64,000 bases of DNA from Cryptosporangium phraense (GTDB lineage Bacteria > Actinomycetota > Actinomycetes > Mycobacteriales > Cryptosporangiaceae): positions 1 to 64,000 of the forward strand of contig NZ_VIRS01000016.1 of assembly GCF_006912135.1 (NCBI RefSeq), written 5' to 3'. Within the stretch, counting starts at the first letter, position 1. Every line of letters starts with the position of its first letter. Both the position numbers and the translations under genes were made by a program. The notes beneath the pieces were generated by a model. It worked only from the letters and a program-made list of their open reading frames with translations. It was not told where the DNA came from and did not search any database. Shown here piece by piece: positions 26,361 to 35,380 of this stretch.

Positions 26361-27754
26361 ACGCGAGCCAGCCGACCAACCCTCGGCGTTCGACGTGGGT
26401 GCAGGGTAAGACCACTCCGACCACGGCCAAACTTCCGCCCGCACTGCCTTCGGACGAGATCAACGCTCTCCGGGAGCGGGTCGCCGAACAGCTGACCCGG
26501 CGGGCACGCGCATCCGAAGCCGCCGGAGAGCCGCCGTGGACGCCGGAGCGGCGGCGGCAGGAAGCGCAATCGCTTCTCGCCGGGGTGCTCCAAGACGAGG
26601 CCACTGCCGCGATCACCGCCGGTCGCGCGCCGAGGGACCCGCATGCTGATCGGACCCTGACCGCCCGCGTGCTGGACGCGCTGTTCGGGATGGGCGGCCT
26701 ACAGCCGCTGCTAGACGATCCGACGATCGAAAACATCAACGTCAACGGCTGCGACGTCGTCCACGTGCGCTACGCCGATGGCCGCCGTGCCCGCGTCGCG
26801 CCGGTCGCAGCCAGCGACGGGGAGTTGGTCGAGATGGTCCGGGCGGTCGCGGCCCGGGCCGGCGTCGAGGAACGTCGCTTCGACCGCGGGGCGCCCCAGC
26901 TGTCGGTGCAGCTGCCGGACGGATCCCGGCTCTTCGCGATCATGGCAGTCACCGCCCGCCCGTCCGTATCGATCCGCCGCCACCGGCATCCCACCGCGAC
27001 GCTGCGAGACCTGCTCCGGCTGGGCACGATCGATCCCGGCTTGGAAGCGTTCCTGACCGCGGCAGTGAGGGCCCGACGCAACATCGTCGTCTCCGGTGGC
27101 ATGGCCGCCGGCAAGACCACCGTGCTGCGGGCGTTGGCGAGCGCCATCGCCCCGTCCGAGCGGCTAGTAACAGTCGAGGACGCCATCGAACTCGGCTTGG
27201 ACGCAGACCCCCGCGCCCATCCGGACGTCGTGGCTCTACAGGCTCGCGAGGCCAACATCGAGGGCGAAGGCCAGATCACCACCGCCGACCTGGTGCGATC
27301 CGCGCTGCGGATGTCCGCTGACCGAGTCATCGTCGGCGAGGTCCGCGGCTCGGAAGTGATTTCGATGTGCCTGGCGATGTCGCAGGGCAACGACGGGTCG
27401 ATGGCCACCGTCCACGCATCCTCGAGCGCGCAGGTCTTCCTCAAACTCGCCGCGTACGCGGTGCAAGCGGCCGAGCGGCTGCCGTTGGACGCGACCGGTC
27501 TGCTCGTCGCCTCCGCGGTACACCTCGTCGTGCACCTAGAGAGCACGCCGGACGGACGCCGGGTCGTCGCCAGTATTCGGGAGGTCGTCGGCGCCGACGG
27601 CGCTCAAGTGATTTCCAACGAGCTGTTCCGGCCGGGAGGCGACAAGCGCGGGCGGCCGCACGTGCCGCCGAGCGAAGACCTGCTGACCGCGTTGACCGCC
27701 GCGGGCTTCGACCCGCAGTGGCTGCACAGCCCGGAGCGGTGGTGGCCACGATGA
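26357..27754 (+). CDS. tadA: TadA/CpaF secretion ATPase
   Basis: The 465-residue product is the motor of the pilus. Walker A is SGGMAAGKTT near residue 250. The Asp box and Walker B lie in VTVEDAIEL and DRVIVGEVRGSE, and the His box is in NDGSMATVHASS. An N-terminal helical region (LRERVAEQLTRRARASE) precedes a domain with IENINVNGCDVVHVRYADGR, typical of CpaF. It powers assembly through TadB and TadC, which follow immediately with 4-base overlaps. Confidence 0.95.
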   Translation: MNASQPTNPRRSTWVQGKTTPTTAKLPPALPSDEINALRERVAEQLTRRARASEAAGEPPWTPERRRQEAQSLLAGVLQDEATAAITAGRAPRDPHADRTLTARVLDALFGMGGLQPLLDDPTIENINVNGCDVVHVRYADGRRARVAPVAASDGELVEMVRAVAARAGVEERRFDRGAPQLSVQLPDGSRLFAIMAVTARPSVSIRRHRHPTATLRDLLRLGTIDPGLEAFLTAAVRARRNIVVSGGMAAGKTTVLRALASAIAPSERLVTVEDAIELGLDADPRAHPDVVALQAREANIEGEGQITTADLVRSALRMSADRVIVGEVRGSEVISMCLAMSQGNDGSMATVHASSSAQVFLKLAAYAVQAAERLPLDATGLLVASAVHLVVHLESTPDGRRVVASIREVVGADGAQVISNELFRPGGDKRGRPHVPPSEDLLTALTAAGFDPQWLHSPERWWPR

Positions 27755-28614
27755 GCTCGTCGCCCGCGCTGGCCGGGCTTCTCGGCGCCGTTGCCGGTCT
27801 CGGGTTGGTGCTCATCGCCGTGGGCCTGACGCCCACGGCCCCGCCAGAACGCCCGATCCGTTTCCCAAGGTGGCGACGGGGATCGGACTTCGCCCGGCGC
27901 ATTGCTCTGGTCCTCACCGCATCGCTGCTCGCGGTTCTGCTCACGCGCTGGCCGATCGCCGGCCTGTTGGTGGGTGCTGCGGTCTGGTTCACCCCGGCTG
28001 TTCTCGGGCCAGATCGGGCCACCGCGGCCGCCGTTGCCCGAGCGGAGGCGATAGCGACCTGGGCCGAGATGCTTCGGGACACACTGCACGCCGCGGCCGG
28101 GCTGGAACAGGCGTTGCTGGCCACCGCGCCCGCGGTCCCGCTGCCTATCCGCCCACCGGTGCAGGCGCTGGCCGCGCGGATCCGTAATGGGCAGCGGCTG
28201 CCCGAGGCACTCCGCGCGGCCGCCGACGACATGAATGATTCGGCCGCCGACCTCGTCCTCGCCGCGCTTTTGCTCGCGGCCGAGCACCAGGCTCGGCAGC
28301 TCGGCCCGCTGCTCTCCGATCTGGCCGACGCCGCCCGGCAACAGGCGACCGTCGGGCTGCGGCAAGCGGCGGAGCGCGCGCGCACGCGGACGTCCGTGCG
28401 AGTCATCACCGCGACCACTCTGGCCATGGCCGTTGGGCTGGTCGTCCTCAACCGCGAATACCTGCAGCCCTACGACACCGTCCTCGGGCAGGTCATTCTC
28501 GCCGCGGTCGGCTCCCTGTTCGCCGCCGGGTTCTGGTGGCTCACCCGGCTCGCGCGCCCGCAGAATCCCACCCGGCACCTCGGCTTCCGCCAGACGGCAG
28601 GTGAGTCCGGGTGA
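27751..28614 (+). CDS. tadB: TadB-like inner-membrane platform protein
   Basis: ATG 27751 overlaps the TadA stop. The 287-residue protein has N-terminal helices (residues 5-27, 50-83), a T2SS-F type cytoplasmic domain (AEMLRDTLHAAAGLEQALLA) and two C-terminal helices (about 210-265). With TadC it should form the platform on which TadA acts. Confidence 0.9.
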   Translation: MSSSPALAGLLGAVAGLGLVLIAVGLTPTAPPERPIRFPRWRRGSDFARRIALVLTASLLAVLLTRWPIAGLLVGAAVWFTPAVLGPDRATAAAVARAEAIATWAEMLRDTLHAAAGLEQALLATAPAVPLPIRPPVQALAARIRNGQRLPEALRAAADDMNDSAADLVLAALLLAAEHQARQLGPLLSDLADAARQQATVGLRQAAERARTRTSVRVITATTLAMAVGLVVLNREYLQPYDTVLGQVILAAVGSLFAAGFWWLTRLARPQNPTRHLGFRQTAGESG

Positions 28615-29504
28615 TCGTGGCACTGCTACTCGGCGGCAGTATGGCCGCCGGCCTGCTGCTGATCGCAGCCGGCCTCCGGCCGCCGAGGCCGTCGCTCGCC
28701 GAGGAACTCGCCGCGTTGCACTCTCCCGCATCGCCGGAGTTCGACAATCCGACGAGCGGTGGCTGGGCGGCGCGGCTGGGTGCTCCGGTCACGCCGCTCC
28801 TAGCCGCGCTCGGCCTACCGCGCCGTTCCGTCCGGGCGGACCTCGCTGTCCTAGGACGCCCGCGCCAGCTGCATCTGGCCGAGCAGGCCGTCACCGCGCT
28901 GGCCGGTTTGTTCCTCCCTCCGCTGGTCACCGGACTGTTTGCTGTGGCGGGCCTGGGCTGGAACTGGATGCTTCCGCTCTGGACCGCTCTCGCCCTATCG
29001 ATCGGGGGTTTCCTTCTTCCGGACCTGGCGATCCACGCCGAAGCCGACCGCCGCCGAGCGGAGTTCCGGCACGCGCTCTCGTCCTACCTGGACCTGGTCG
29101 TCATCTCGCTGGCCGGCGGCGCCGGTGTCCAAGCCGCTCTGCACACCAGCGCGCAGATCGGCACCGGCTGGGCAGCCGGTCGGATCCGCGACGCGCTGCA
29201 GGAAGCGGCCCTCACCCCGCAGCTCACTCCCTGGCAATCCCTCGGCCGGCTCGGCGCCGAACTCGGTATCTCCGACCTGACCGAACTGGCCGCCACTGTC
29301 TCCCTCGCCGGCACCGAAGGCGCCAAGATCCGCACCTCGCTGCGCGCTCGCGCGACCGCGCTCCGCGGGCATCTGCTCGCCGACCTGGATGCCGCCGGAG
29401 CGTCAGCGACCGAACGCATGAGCATCGGCGTCGTCGCACTATTCGCCGCGTTCCTGCTCTTCCTCGCCTACCCCGCCGTCAGTCACGTCCTCACCGGTCT
29501 CTGA
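28611..29504 (+). CDS. tadC: TadC-like inner-membrane platform protein
   Basis: GTG 28611 overlaps the previous stop. The 297-residue protein has the same T2SS-F architecture as TadB, with LDLVVISLAGGAGVQAALHT in its cytoplasmic domain, and a final helix VALFAAFLLFLAYPAVSHV. It completes the platform pair. Confidence 0.9.
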   Translation: MIVALLLGGSMAAGLLLIAAGLRPPRPSLAEELAALHSPASPEFDNPTSGGWAARLGAPVTPLLAALGLPRRSVRADLAVLGRPRQLHLAEQAVTALAGLFLPPLVTGLFAVAGLGWNWMLPLWTALALSIGGFLLPDLAIHAEADRRRAEFRHALSSYLDLVVISLAGGAGVQAALHTSAQIGTGWAAGRIRDALQEAALTPQLTPWQSLGRLGAELGISDLTELAATVSLAGTEGAKIRTSLRARATALRGHLLADLDAAGASATERMSIGVVALFAAFLLFLAYPAVSHVLTGL

Positions 29505-29526
29505 TCCCCCGAAGGAATGATCGATC

Positions 29527-29709
29527 GTGCTACAGCTGTCGGCCGCATGGCTGTCTGAACGTATGCGGCAACGCCTTCCCCGCGGCGACGCCGGGTACAG
29601 CACCGAGGTGGTGCTGGTCACCGCTCTGCTGGTGGCGCTCGTGATCGTGGTGGTGGGCATCATCGCCGCCAAGGTGCTGGCCAAGGCCAACTCCATCGAC
29701 CTCGGGTAG
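29527..29709 (+). CDS. flp: Flp-type pilin precursor
   Basis: This 60-residue protein has a basic leader ending in DAG, followed by YSTE and a 20-residue hydrophobic helix, the layout of a class IVb prepilin cut after glycine. Glutamate is at +4 rather than the usual +5. It lies directly after TadC and before the minor pilin-like genes, and should be the major pilus subunit. Confidence 0.8.
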   Translation: MLQLSAAWLSERMRQRLPRGDAGYSTEVVLVTALLVALVIVVVGIIAAKVLAKANSIDLG

Positions 29710-29715
29710 ACGCGC

Positions 29716-30129
29716 ATGTCCACCCCCTGGCTGAGCACGGTGCGGCGCTGCCGGTCGGACCGCGGCGCAGTGTCGGCCGAGCTGGCGCTCGCGACGCCGC
29801 TCCTGCTCCTGCTGCTGATGCTCGTCGTCCAAGCCGCTCTGGGCTGGCACGCTGTCCACGTCGCGGACGCGACCGTCACCCGCGCCGCCGACGCTGCCCG
29901 TCTGGCCGGCGCCACCGACGCTGACGGCCAGGCGGCTGCCGAGGAGGTCCTCCGGCAACTCGGCCCCGGGCTACTGACCGACGCCACGGTGAGCGTCACC
30001 CACACCGGCGGAGAGGTCACCGTCAAACTGACCGCCCACTCCCCCACCGTCGTGCCTGGCTTGACCTGGACCGTCCGCCGGCACGCGACCGCACCGATCG
30101 AACGCCCGACCGTCGCGAGCCCGTCATGA
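29716..30129 (+). CDS. TadE-like pseudopilin
   Basis: The 137-residue protein has the TadE N-terminal pattern DRGAVSAELALATPLLLLLL. The helix holds residues 20-45 in the membrane and the rest is extracytoplasmic and beta-rich. TadE proteins are minor pilins needed for assembly. It overlaps the next gene by 4 bases. Confidence 0.85.
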   Translation: MSTPWLSTVRRCRSDRGAVSAELALATPLLLLLLMLVVQAALGWHAVHVADATVTRAADAARLAGATDADGQAAAEEVLRQLGPGLLTDATVSVTHTGGEVTVKLTAHSPTVVPGLTWTVRRHATAPIERPTVASPS

Positions 30130-30554
30130 GGCGCCGACTACGGTCCGAAGACTCGGATGCCGGCTCGATCAGCGTCGAGCTCACCCTCTTAACGCCGTTA
30201 CTCGTTCTCCTGGTGTTGTTCGTCGTCGCCGCCGGCCGTCTGGCCGATGCCCAAGCCCGCGTCGATCAAGCCACCTACAGCGCCGCCCGCGCCGCCTCGC
30301 TGAGTCGCGACCCGGCGATCGCGGCCCGCGCCGCCCGGTCCACGGCGACCGGCGCCCTCGACCGGCCGGCCGCGTGCGCCTCTCTCAACGTCGATGTCGA
30401 CGCCACCGCCTTCGTTCCGGGCGGGACCGTCACTGTGCAGGTCACCTGTGTGGTGAGCCTGGCTGACCTCACCGGTCTCGGACTCCCTGGCAACCGGACG
30501 CTGTCCAGCACGTCGACCTCGCCTCTCGACCGCTTCCGCGCGGTGACCCGATGA
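30126..30554 (+). CDS. Second TadE-like pseudopilin
   Basis: This 142-residue protein repeats the TadE pattern (DAGSISVELTLLTPLLVLL) with an AQARVDQATYSAARAASLSR helix after the membrane segment. Two cysteines in the C-terminal part (ACASLNV, VTCVVS) could pair outside the cell. It is translationally coupled to both neighbours. Confidence 0.85.
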   Translation: MRRRLRSEDSDAGSISVELTLLTPLLVLLVLFVVAAGRLADAQARVDQATYSAARAASLSRDPAIAARAARSTATGALDRPAACASLNVDVDATAFVPGGTVTVQVTCVVSLADLTGLGLPGNRTLSSTSTSPLDRFRAVTR

Positions 30555-30979
30555 ACCGCCGCCGCGTCCCTCGACCCCTCGACGGCGATGCCGGGCAGGC
30601 CACCGCTTTCGTCGTCGTTCTGCTCACCGGCTTACTGCTTCTCGCCGGGCTCGTGCTCGACGGTGGCAACGCCCTCTCCGCCCGCACCCGCGCTCTCGAC
30701 GTTGCGCAGTCCGCTGCTCGCGCCGGGGCCCAACAGCTCGACCTATCGCTCTACCGCACCACCAGCCAGGTCCGCATCGACCCCGAGCAGGCGATCCGCG
30801 CCGCGCAGGCCTTCCTCGCCGCAGCCCGCGTCTCCGGCGAGGTCACCGCCACCACCGTCTCCGTCACGGTCATCACCCACACGGCCACCCGGACGCAACT
30901 GCTCCAGCTCGTCGGCGTCCGGACCCTGCACGCATCGGCCACTGCCACGGCCGCACCCACCCCCGGGAGTCAGCCATGA
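30551..30979 (+). CDS. TadG-like (short) pseudopilin
   Basis: The 142-residue protein has the TadG-type start (DGDAGQATAFVVVLLTGLLLL) and the following DGGNALSARTRALDVAQSAARAG motif that marks these proteins. It lacks the von Willebrand domain of long TadG proteins, as is usual in actinomycetes. Confidence 0.85.
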   Translation: MNRRRVPRPLDGDAGQATAFVVVLLTGLLLLAGLVLDGGNALSARTRALDVAQSAARAGAQQLDLSLYRTTSQVRIDPEQAIRAAQAFLAAARVSGEVTATTVSVTVITHTATRTQLLQLVGVRTLHASATATAAPTPGSQP

Positions 30980-31016
30980 CCATCCTGACCTCACCACTGC
31001 AGCGGACGGCAACTCG

Positions 31017-33761
31017 ATGCGTGCCGTAGGCGGAAACCTGGTCCGGGCTGTGGGCGCCCTGCTGACGCTGATCGGCTCGGTCGTCGCAGTGCCCTGGTTT
31101 CTAATCGCCGCCATCGGGTGGCCACTTCCTCGCCAGATTCCCTCGCCGGGCGACATCAGCGACTGGCTGACCTCGCCCATGGACGACCAGGCGATCTTCC
31201 GCATCATCGCCTGCGTCATCTGGGCCCTCTGGCTCATCTGGGTCAGCTCGCTCATCGTCGCCGGCTACGACCTCGCCCGGAACGCCGGATCGGCCCGGCC
31301 CGCTCCGACTGGCATCCAGGCACTCGCCGCGGCACTGCTGACCGCCGTTACTCTGAACGTCCTGGGGGCAGCCTCCTACGCCCAGCCGCCACCGACGCCT
31401 CAGGTCGTGGCCACCACGATGCAGCTACCAGGCCTGGCTGAGCCCGTGGCCCATACCGAACAGCCCTTATCGAGTGAACGGTCCCTCGACGAGCCGGAAG
31501 CCTTGGCCGTCCTCCTCGAACGCGACGTCGACCCCTCCGCCGGCCGTCGCGGGGAAGGCACGTCGATCCGGCGTCTGACCGTCCAGAAGTACGACAACCT
31601 TTGGGACCTCGCCGACACCTACCTCGGATCCGGGGACCGGTGGAAGGAGATCTACGTCGCCAACCATGGCCTCGTCCAGGCTGATGGACAGGCACTTACC
31701 GACCCACGCATCCTGCAGCCCGGCTGGGTCCTCATCCTCCCTGCCGAGCCCCCGACCAGCGAGGCGCCACCTCCCTCCGCGAATCCGCCGGCCTCACCAG
31801 CACCGGATCACGAATCGCCCAGGCCCGAGCCGTCGGCATCGTCGCCGGCGAGCCGTCGCCCGACGCTTCCACCTCCGGCCGCGGGACACGCCCCCACCAG
31901 GCCCGTGCCGGCCGAATCGACGGTGTCGCCCTCCGCTCAGGCAGGCTCCGGATCGCCCACCCACCGGCCCACGGCCGCGCCGGCCCACTCGGCCGGCGTT
32001 GAGCTCCCCGGTGGGTGGGTCACCGCAGCACTCGCAGCCGCGCTCACGCTGATCGGCGGACTGGTCTGGCGCCAACGACGACGGCGCTACCGCGTCGAAC
32101 CACTCCCCGGCCCCGACCCCGCCGCCTCCGACCTGCGCCCCCTGCCTGCACAGATCGGCATCCTGCGTGCCGGCGTCCAGGCCATCGATGGAGAGCTGCT
32201 GCAGCCCCGCGATCCAGGTCCCACCGTTACCGAAGCCGCCCGAACCGTCGACGTGACACTACCGCCGCCTGGTCCGGACGGCGCGGGGCTGGCTGGCCTG
32301 CCCGAGCCCATCACCCCCAGCGGGCTCGGCCTCACCGGCGACGGCGCATCCGCCGCTATCCGCGCGCTCCTCGTCGCCACCCTCACCGCTGGCGGTCCCG
32401 ACGACCCCGACGCGGCCGGCACCGTGCTCATCGCGGCCGGGACACTCGCAGAACTCCTCGGCGCCGCTGCCGTCGATCTGCCTAACCAGCCGCGGCTCCA
32501 GATCACTACCGACCTCCCCGCCGCGCTCACCGCCCTGGAGGATCTACTGATCGCACGGCGCCGGGAACTCGACGAACAGGGCATGGACGACCTCGGCGGC
32601 CCCGATGCCATCGACCCCTACCGGCCGCCGATGCCCCTCGTGCTCCTCATCGCCGAAGCACCAGCTCCCGCCCAGCACGCACGCGTCAGCGCCGCGCTCC
32701 AACTCGGTGCTCCCCTTCGCTTCGCCGGCGTGTTCCTCGGAGATTGGCCATCCGGCGACACTCTGGAGGTCTACGCAGACGGCGCCACCGGTCAAGGCCC
32801 AGCCGACCCGGACAACATTCAACGAGACCGGCTATCGGTCCTCGACGTCGCGACCACACTGACGTTCTTGGACGTCGTCCGAGAAGCACACACCGGCGCG
32901 GCAGCGTCCGCGTCCGCGTCCGAAACCGTGATCCCCGCAGCTGCCCTGATACCGGCATCGGAGGACCTACCGCCGGCGGAACCCGACGAAGGCGTTCGTA
33001 CGCCATCCACGCCGACTCGGCCCTTCATTCGCACACTTGGCGGACGACCCGCCATCTTGGGAGCCGACCGCGAACCCGTTATAGGCGTTCGCGCCGCGTC
33101 CCTCGAGCTGCTGGGCCTCCTGGTCGCCCACCGCAAGGGACTCGATTTGCCCGACATCATGGAGATCTTCTATCCCGACGCCACCGTGCGCCGAGCCTCC
33201 GAACGGCTCTCCACCAACGTCTCCCAACTGCGCCAACGCATTCGCACCGCGGCCGGACAACCCGACAACCGCAAACTCAACCCCGTTCTCAACACCGGTA
33301 GCCACTACCAACTCGACCCCGCCATCGTGAGCGTCGACTGGTGGGACATGCAGGACGCCATGGCCGAAGCCCGAGCCGCCGAAGGACCCGCGCGGCAGGA
33401 GGCCCTCGAACGGGCAATCGCCACCTGGACCGGCCCCCTCCTCGACGGCTGCGATTACCACTGGGCCGAAACTCACCGGGAGTACTCCCGGCGCCAGGCC
33501 ATCACCGCCCACACCGAACTCGCCGCGCTGCCCGCCGCAGCCGACCCGGACCGCGCTGCCGCCCTGCTCGAGGCGGCCGGCAACATCGACCCGCTCAACG
33601 AGGAAGTCGCTCGCCTCGCCATCAGCGCCCACGCACAACGAGGCAACCTCAAAGCCGCTCGCGAGCGCTTTCGGCAACTGAGCGCTGCGCTCCAAGACAT
33701 CGACGCAGAACCGGACGCGGCGACCATCGGCCTGATTGATGAGTTCGATCACCTCCCCTGA
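31017..33761 (+). CDS. Membrane-bound LysM-BTAD transcriptional regulator
   Basis: From ATG 31017 the protein has 914 residues. Helices at about 10-34, 61-84 and 100-120 precede a LysM domain (187-242, KYDNLWDLADTYLGSGDRW and QPGWVLILPAE). A proline-rich linker (250-325) leads to a fourth helix (333-351) ending in WRQRRRR. The remaining 560 residues are cytoplasmic, and the last ~210 form a winged helix (LELLGLLVAHRKGLDLPDIM, ASERLSTNVSQLRQRIRTA) with a bacterial transcriptional activator (BTAD) domain. If the N-terminus is inside, LysM faces the cell wall and the DNA-binding domain the cytoplasm. It probably couples wall state to Tad gene expression. Confidence 0.85.
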   Translation: MRAVGGNLVRAVGALLTLIGSVVAVPWFLIAAIGWPLPRQIPSPGDISDWLTSPMDDQAIFRIIACVIWALWLIWVSSLIVAGYDLARNAGSARPAPTGIQALAAALLTAVTLNVLGAASYAQPPPTPQVVATTMQLPGLAEPVAHTEQPLSSERSLDEPEALAVLLERDVDPSAGRRGEGTSIRRLTVQKYDNLWDLADTYLGSGDRWKEIYVANHGLVQADGQALTDPRILQPGWVLILPAEPPTSEAPPPSANPPASPAPDHESPRPEPSASSPASRRPTLPPPAAGHAPTRPVPAESTVSPSAQAGSGSPTHRPTAAPAHSAGVELPGGWVTAALAAALTLIGGLVWRQRRRRYRVEPLPGPDPAASDLRPLPAQIGILRAGVQAIDGELLQPRDPGPTVTEAARTVDVTLPPPGPDGAGLAGLPEPITPSGLGLTGDGASAAIRALLVATLTAGGPDDPDAAGTVLIAAGTLAELLGAAAVDLPNQPRLQITTDLPAALTALEDLLIARRRELDEQGMDDLGGPDAIDPYRPPMPLVLLIAEAPAPAQHARVSAALQLGAPLRFAGVFLGDWPSGDTLEVYADGATGQGPADPDNIQRDRLSVLDVATTLTFLDVVREAHTGAAASASASETVIPAAALIPASEDLPPAEPDEGVRTPSTPTRPFIRTLGGRPAILGADREPVIGVRAASLELLGLLVAHRKGLDLPDIMEIFYPDATVRRASERLSTNVSQLRQRIRTAAGQPDNRKLNPVLNTGSHYQLDPAIVSVDWWDMQDAMAEARAAEGPARQEALERAIATWTGPLLDGCDYHWAETHREYSRRQAITAHTELAALPAAADPDRAAALLEAAGNIDPLNEEVARLAISAHAQRGNLKAARERFRQLSAALQDIDAEPDAATIGLIDEFDHLP

Positions 33762-33850
33762 GATGCCGGGACTTTGCCGCCGGCAGCCGTCGCCTCGCGA
33801 CCGTCGGCCAGCAGGCGACGGGCATTGAACCATCCCCCTCGTGAGAAACC

Positions 33851-34252
33851 ATGGATGACACAAACCCGCAGACGGATGACCATCGCTCCGATGGACTTCG
33901 GGCACACCTGGCGGCACTCAGCAACGACGATCTCGCCGACCTCGTCCGAACGAGGAGCGCCGAACGGTATGCGGCTGTGTTCGAGCTTGGCAACCGCGCC
34001 AAGACCGATCGCCAAGCAATCGACCTACTCGCGGGCCTCTTCGACGTACCGGCCGTTCAAGAAGACCAGATCCTCCACCGCGGTGTGCCACGCAGAGAGT
34101 CGCTCCGCTGGTTCGTCATCCTCGAACTCCTCAACACTGACCAGCCTGACGCTAGCCAACTCGGCTGCGCGGCTTTCGGCCGCCTCACCTCGAAGGAACA
34201 GGCCGAACTCTTGGATCGCCTCGGCGTGCACCGAATCGAGGACTACGAGTGA
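33851..34252 (+). CDS. Small hypothetical helical protein
   Basis: The ATG at 33851 gives 133 residues, acidic and helical (LAALSNDDLADLVRTRSAERY, LELLNTDQPDASQLGCAAFG). It ends by overlapping the first codon of the relic downstream. Composition suggests a HEAT- or TPR-like fold. No family is recognised, and there is no clear link to the Tad operon, which ends 90 bases earlier. Confidence 0.6.
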   Translation: MDDTNPQTDDHRSDGLRAHLAALSNDDLADLVRTRSAERYAAVFELGNRAKTDRQAIDLLAGLFDVPAVQEDQILHRGVPRRESLRWFVILELLNTDQPDASQLGCAAFGRLTSKEQAELLDRLGVHRIEDYE

Positions 34253-34460
34253 GCAGAAGGTCGTCATCATCCCGGCGCCTCCCAGGGCATCGGACCTGGC
34301 CTCGTCGACGCGTACCGCAAGATCGGATACGCCGTCGTGGCCAACTCGCGCTCCATCAAGCCGAGCATGACGAGAGCGTCGTGACCGTGGCCGGTGACAT
34401 TGCCGACCCGGCAACCGCCGAGAACCTCGTCGCCACCGCGCTGCAGCGGTTGGGCGCATC
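34253..34460 (+). pseudogene. Remnant of a short-chain dehydrogenase N-terminus
   Basis: Read with two frame changes, the DNA encodes the first part of an SDR: EQKVVII, then (after a missing base near 34273) GASQGIGPGLVDAYRKIGYA and VVANSRSIKPS, then in another frame VVTVAGDIADPATAENLV. The glycine-rich Rossmann motif is recognisable but no frame is intact and the catalytic half is gone. It is joined without a gap to an unrelated relic. Confidence 0.7.
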
Positions 34461-34872
34461 GATGCACCGCCACCGCGCCGACATGGCACCCTCCACCCTC
34501 ACCGCCGGATTCGTGCTGGCCACAGCGAGTGGCGTCATCCTCGACCTGGACGGCGACCAGCCCGACGAACCCTGGACCGAACTCACCGACCTCGTCCGGA
34601 CAGCGTTCGCCGAGGGACTCGGCGCCGACGCACTGAGCAGCGCACCGTCGCCACCCCACCTGACCCTCGGCTACGCCACCGGCACCGACGACTCCGGCAT
34701 CATGCAACCCCGCCTCCGACGCCAGGTCCGCCCCAGCCACGCCCCGCTCACCATCCACGCCGTCGACCTCGTCGACGTCACGCAGGACGACAAGAACAGC
34801 GAATACCGATGGGGGACTATCTGCCGCGTGTTCCTCGGCTCTGATGAATCCCGAGCTCGGCGGCCAGACTAG
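34460..34872 (+). pseudogene. C-terminal fragment of a 2'-5' RNA ligase-family protein
   Basis: The in-frame segment starts near MHRHRADMAPSTL and contains one catalytic H-x-T motif (PPHLTLGYA), followed by YRWGTICRVFLG at the end, as in actinomycete 2'-5' RNA ligase (LigT-like) proteins. Those enzymes need two H-x-T/S motifs, and the N-terminal one is missing because the gene is cut and fused to the SDR remnant. A frame running from GTG 34249 spans both relics. Confidence 0.65.
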
Positions 34873-35380
34873 GCCCGTCAGCGAGCTGCCGACGGGTCGC
34901 TCTAAGGCCCAAGCGACCTACGAGTCGCCTCGCTGCCACGGTTGTCGTCTTCTGGTCACCAGGCAGACGAGTGCGCGAGGCCCGGTTGTCCATGCTGCCG
35001 TTCCTACGTTGTCAACGACGGCACCGACAATTTCAGTCTTACCGACGTGCGCGTCGGTGAGCGTACCAGCAGTTGGGCCAGGAGACCTATGTGCCGTCGA
35101 GCAGGGGAATCCTCAAGGCGAAGCATGTGGCCCGACCGACAGGGCCGTACGTGTCCGTACGTTAATCGCACTCATGAAGGCGGTTGATCATGTACGTCCT
35201 GCTCGGCCGAACGGCCTGGTGAATCCTCTTGCGGCTGGGCCGGATCGCGGTCGTGACCATATGTCAGGACTCTGATGTCACGCCAGATGTGCTGATAGGA
35301 CTGGTTAGTTCGCGGACGCCAGCGGGCAGGGAGTTCCAGTCGAAGGAGACCTGGCGTTCTCCCCAGGCCACCTGCACAAC
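34873..35380. other. Gene-free region, 508 bp
   Basis: No supported gene between the RNA ligase relic and the end of the large minus-strand ATPase gene. Short frames here have irregular composition, and GC is visibly lower than in flanking genes. It may be decayed mobile DNA. Confidence 0.4.

Noticed and set aside
30588..31016. Upstream extension of the LysM-BTAD protein
   Set aside because: The first 143 codons are the shadow of the TadG-like gene, and membrane helices begin right after the ATG at 31017.
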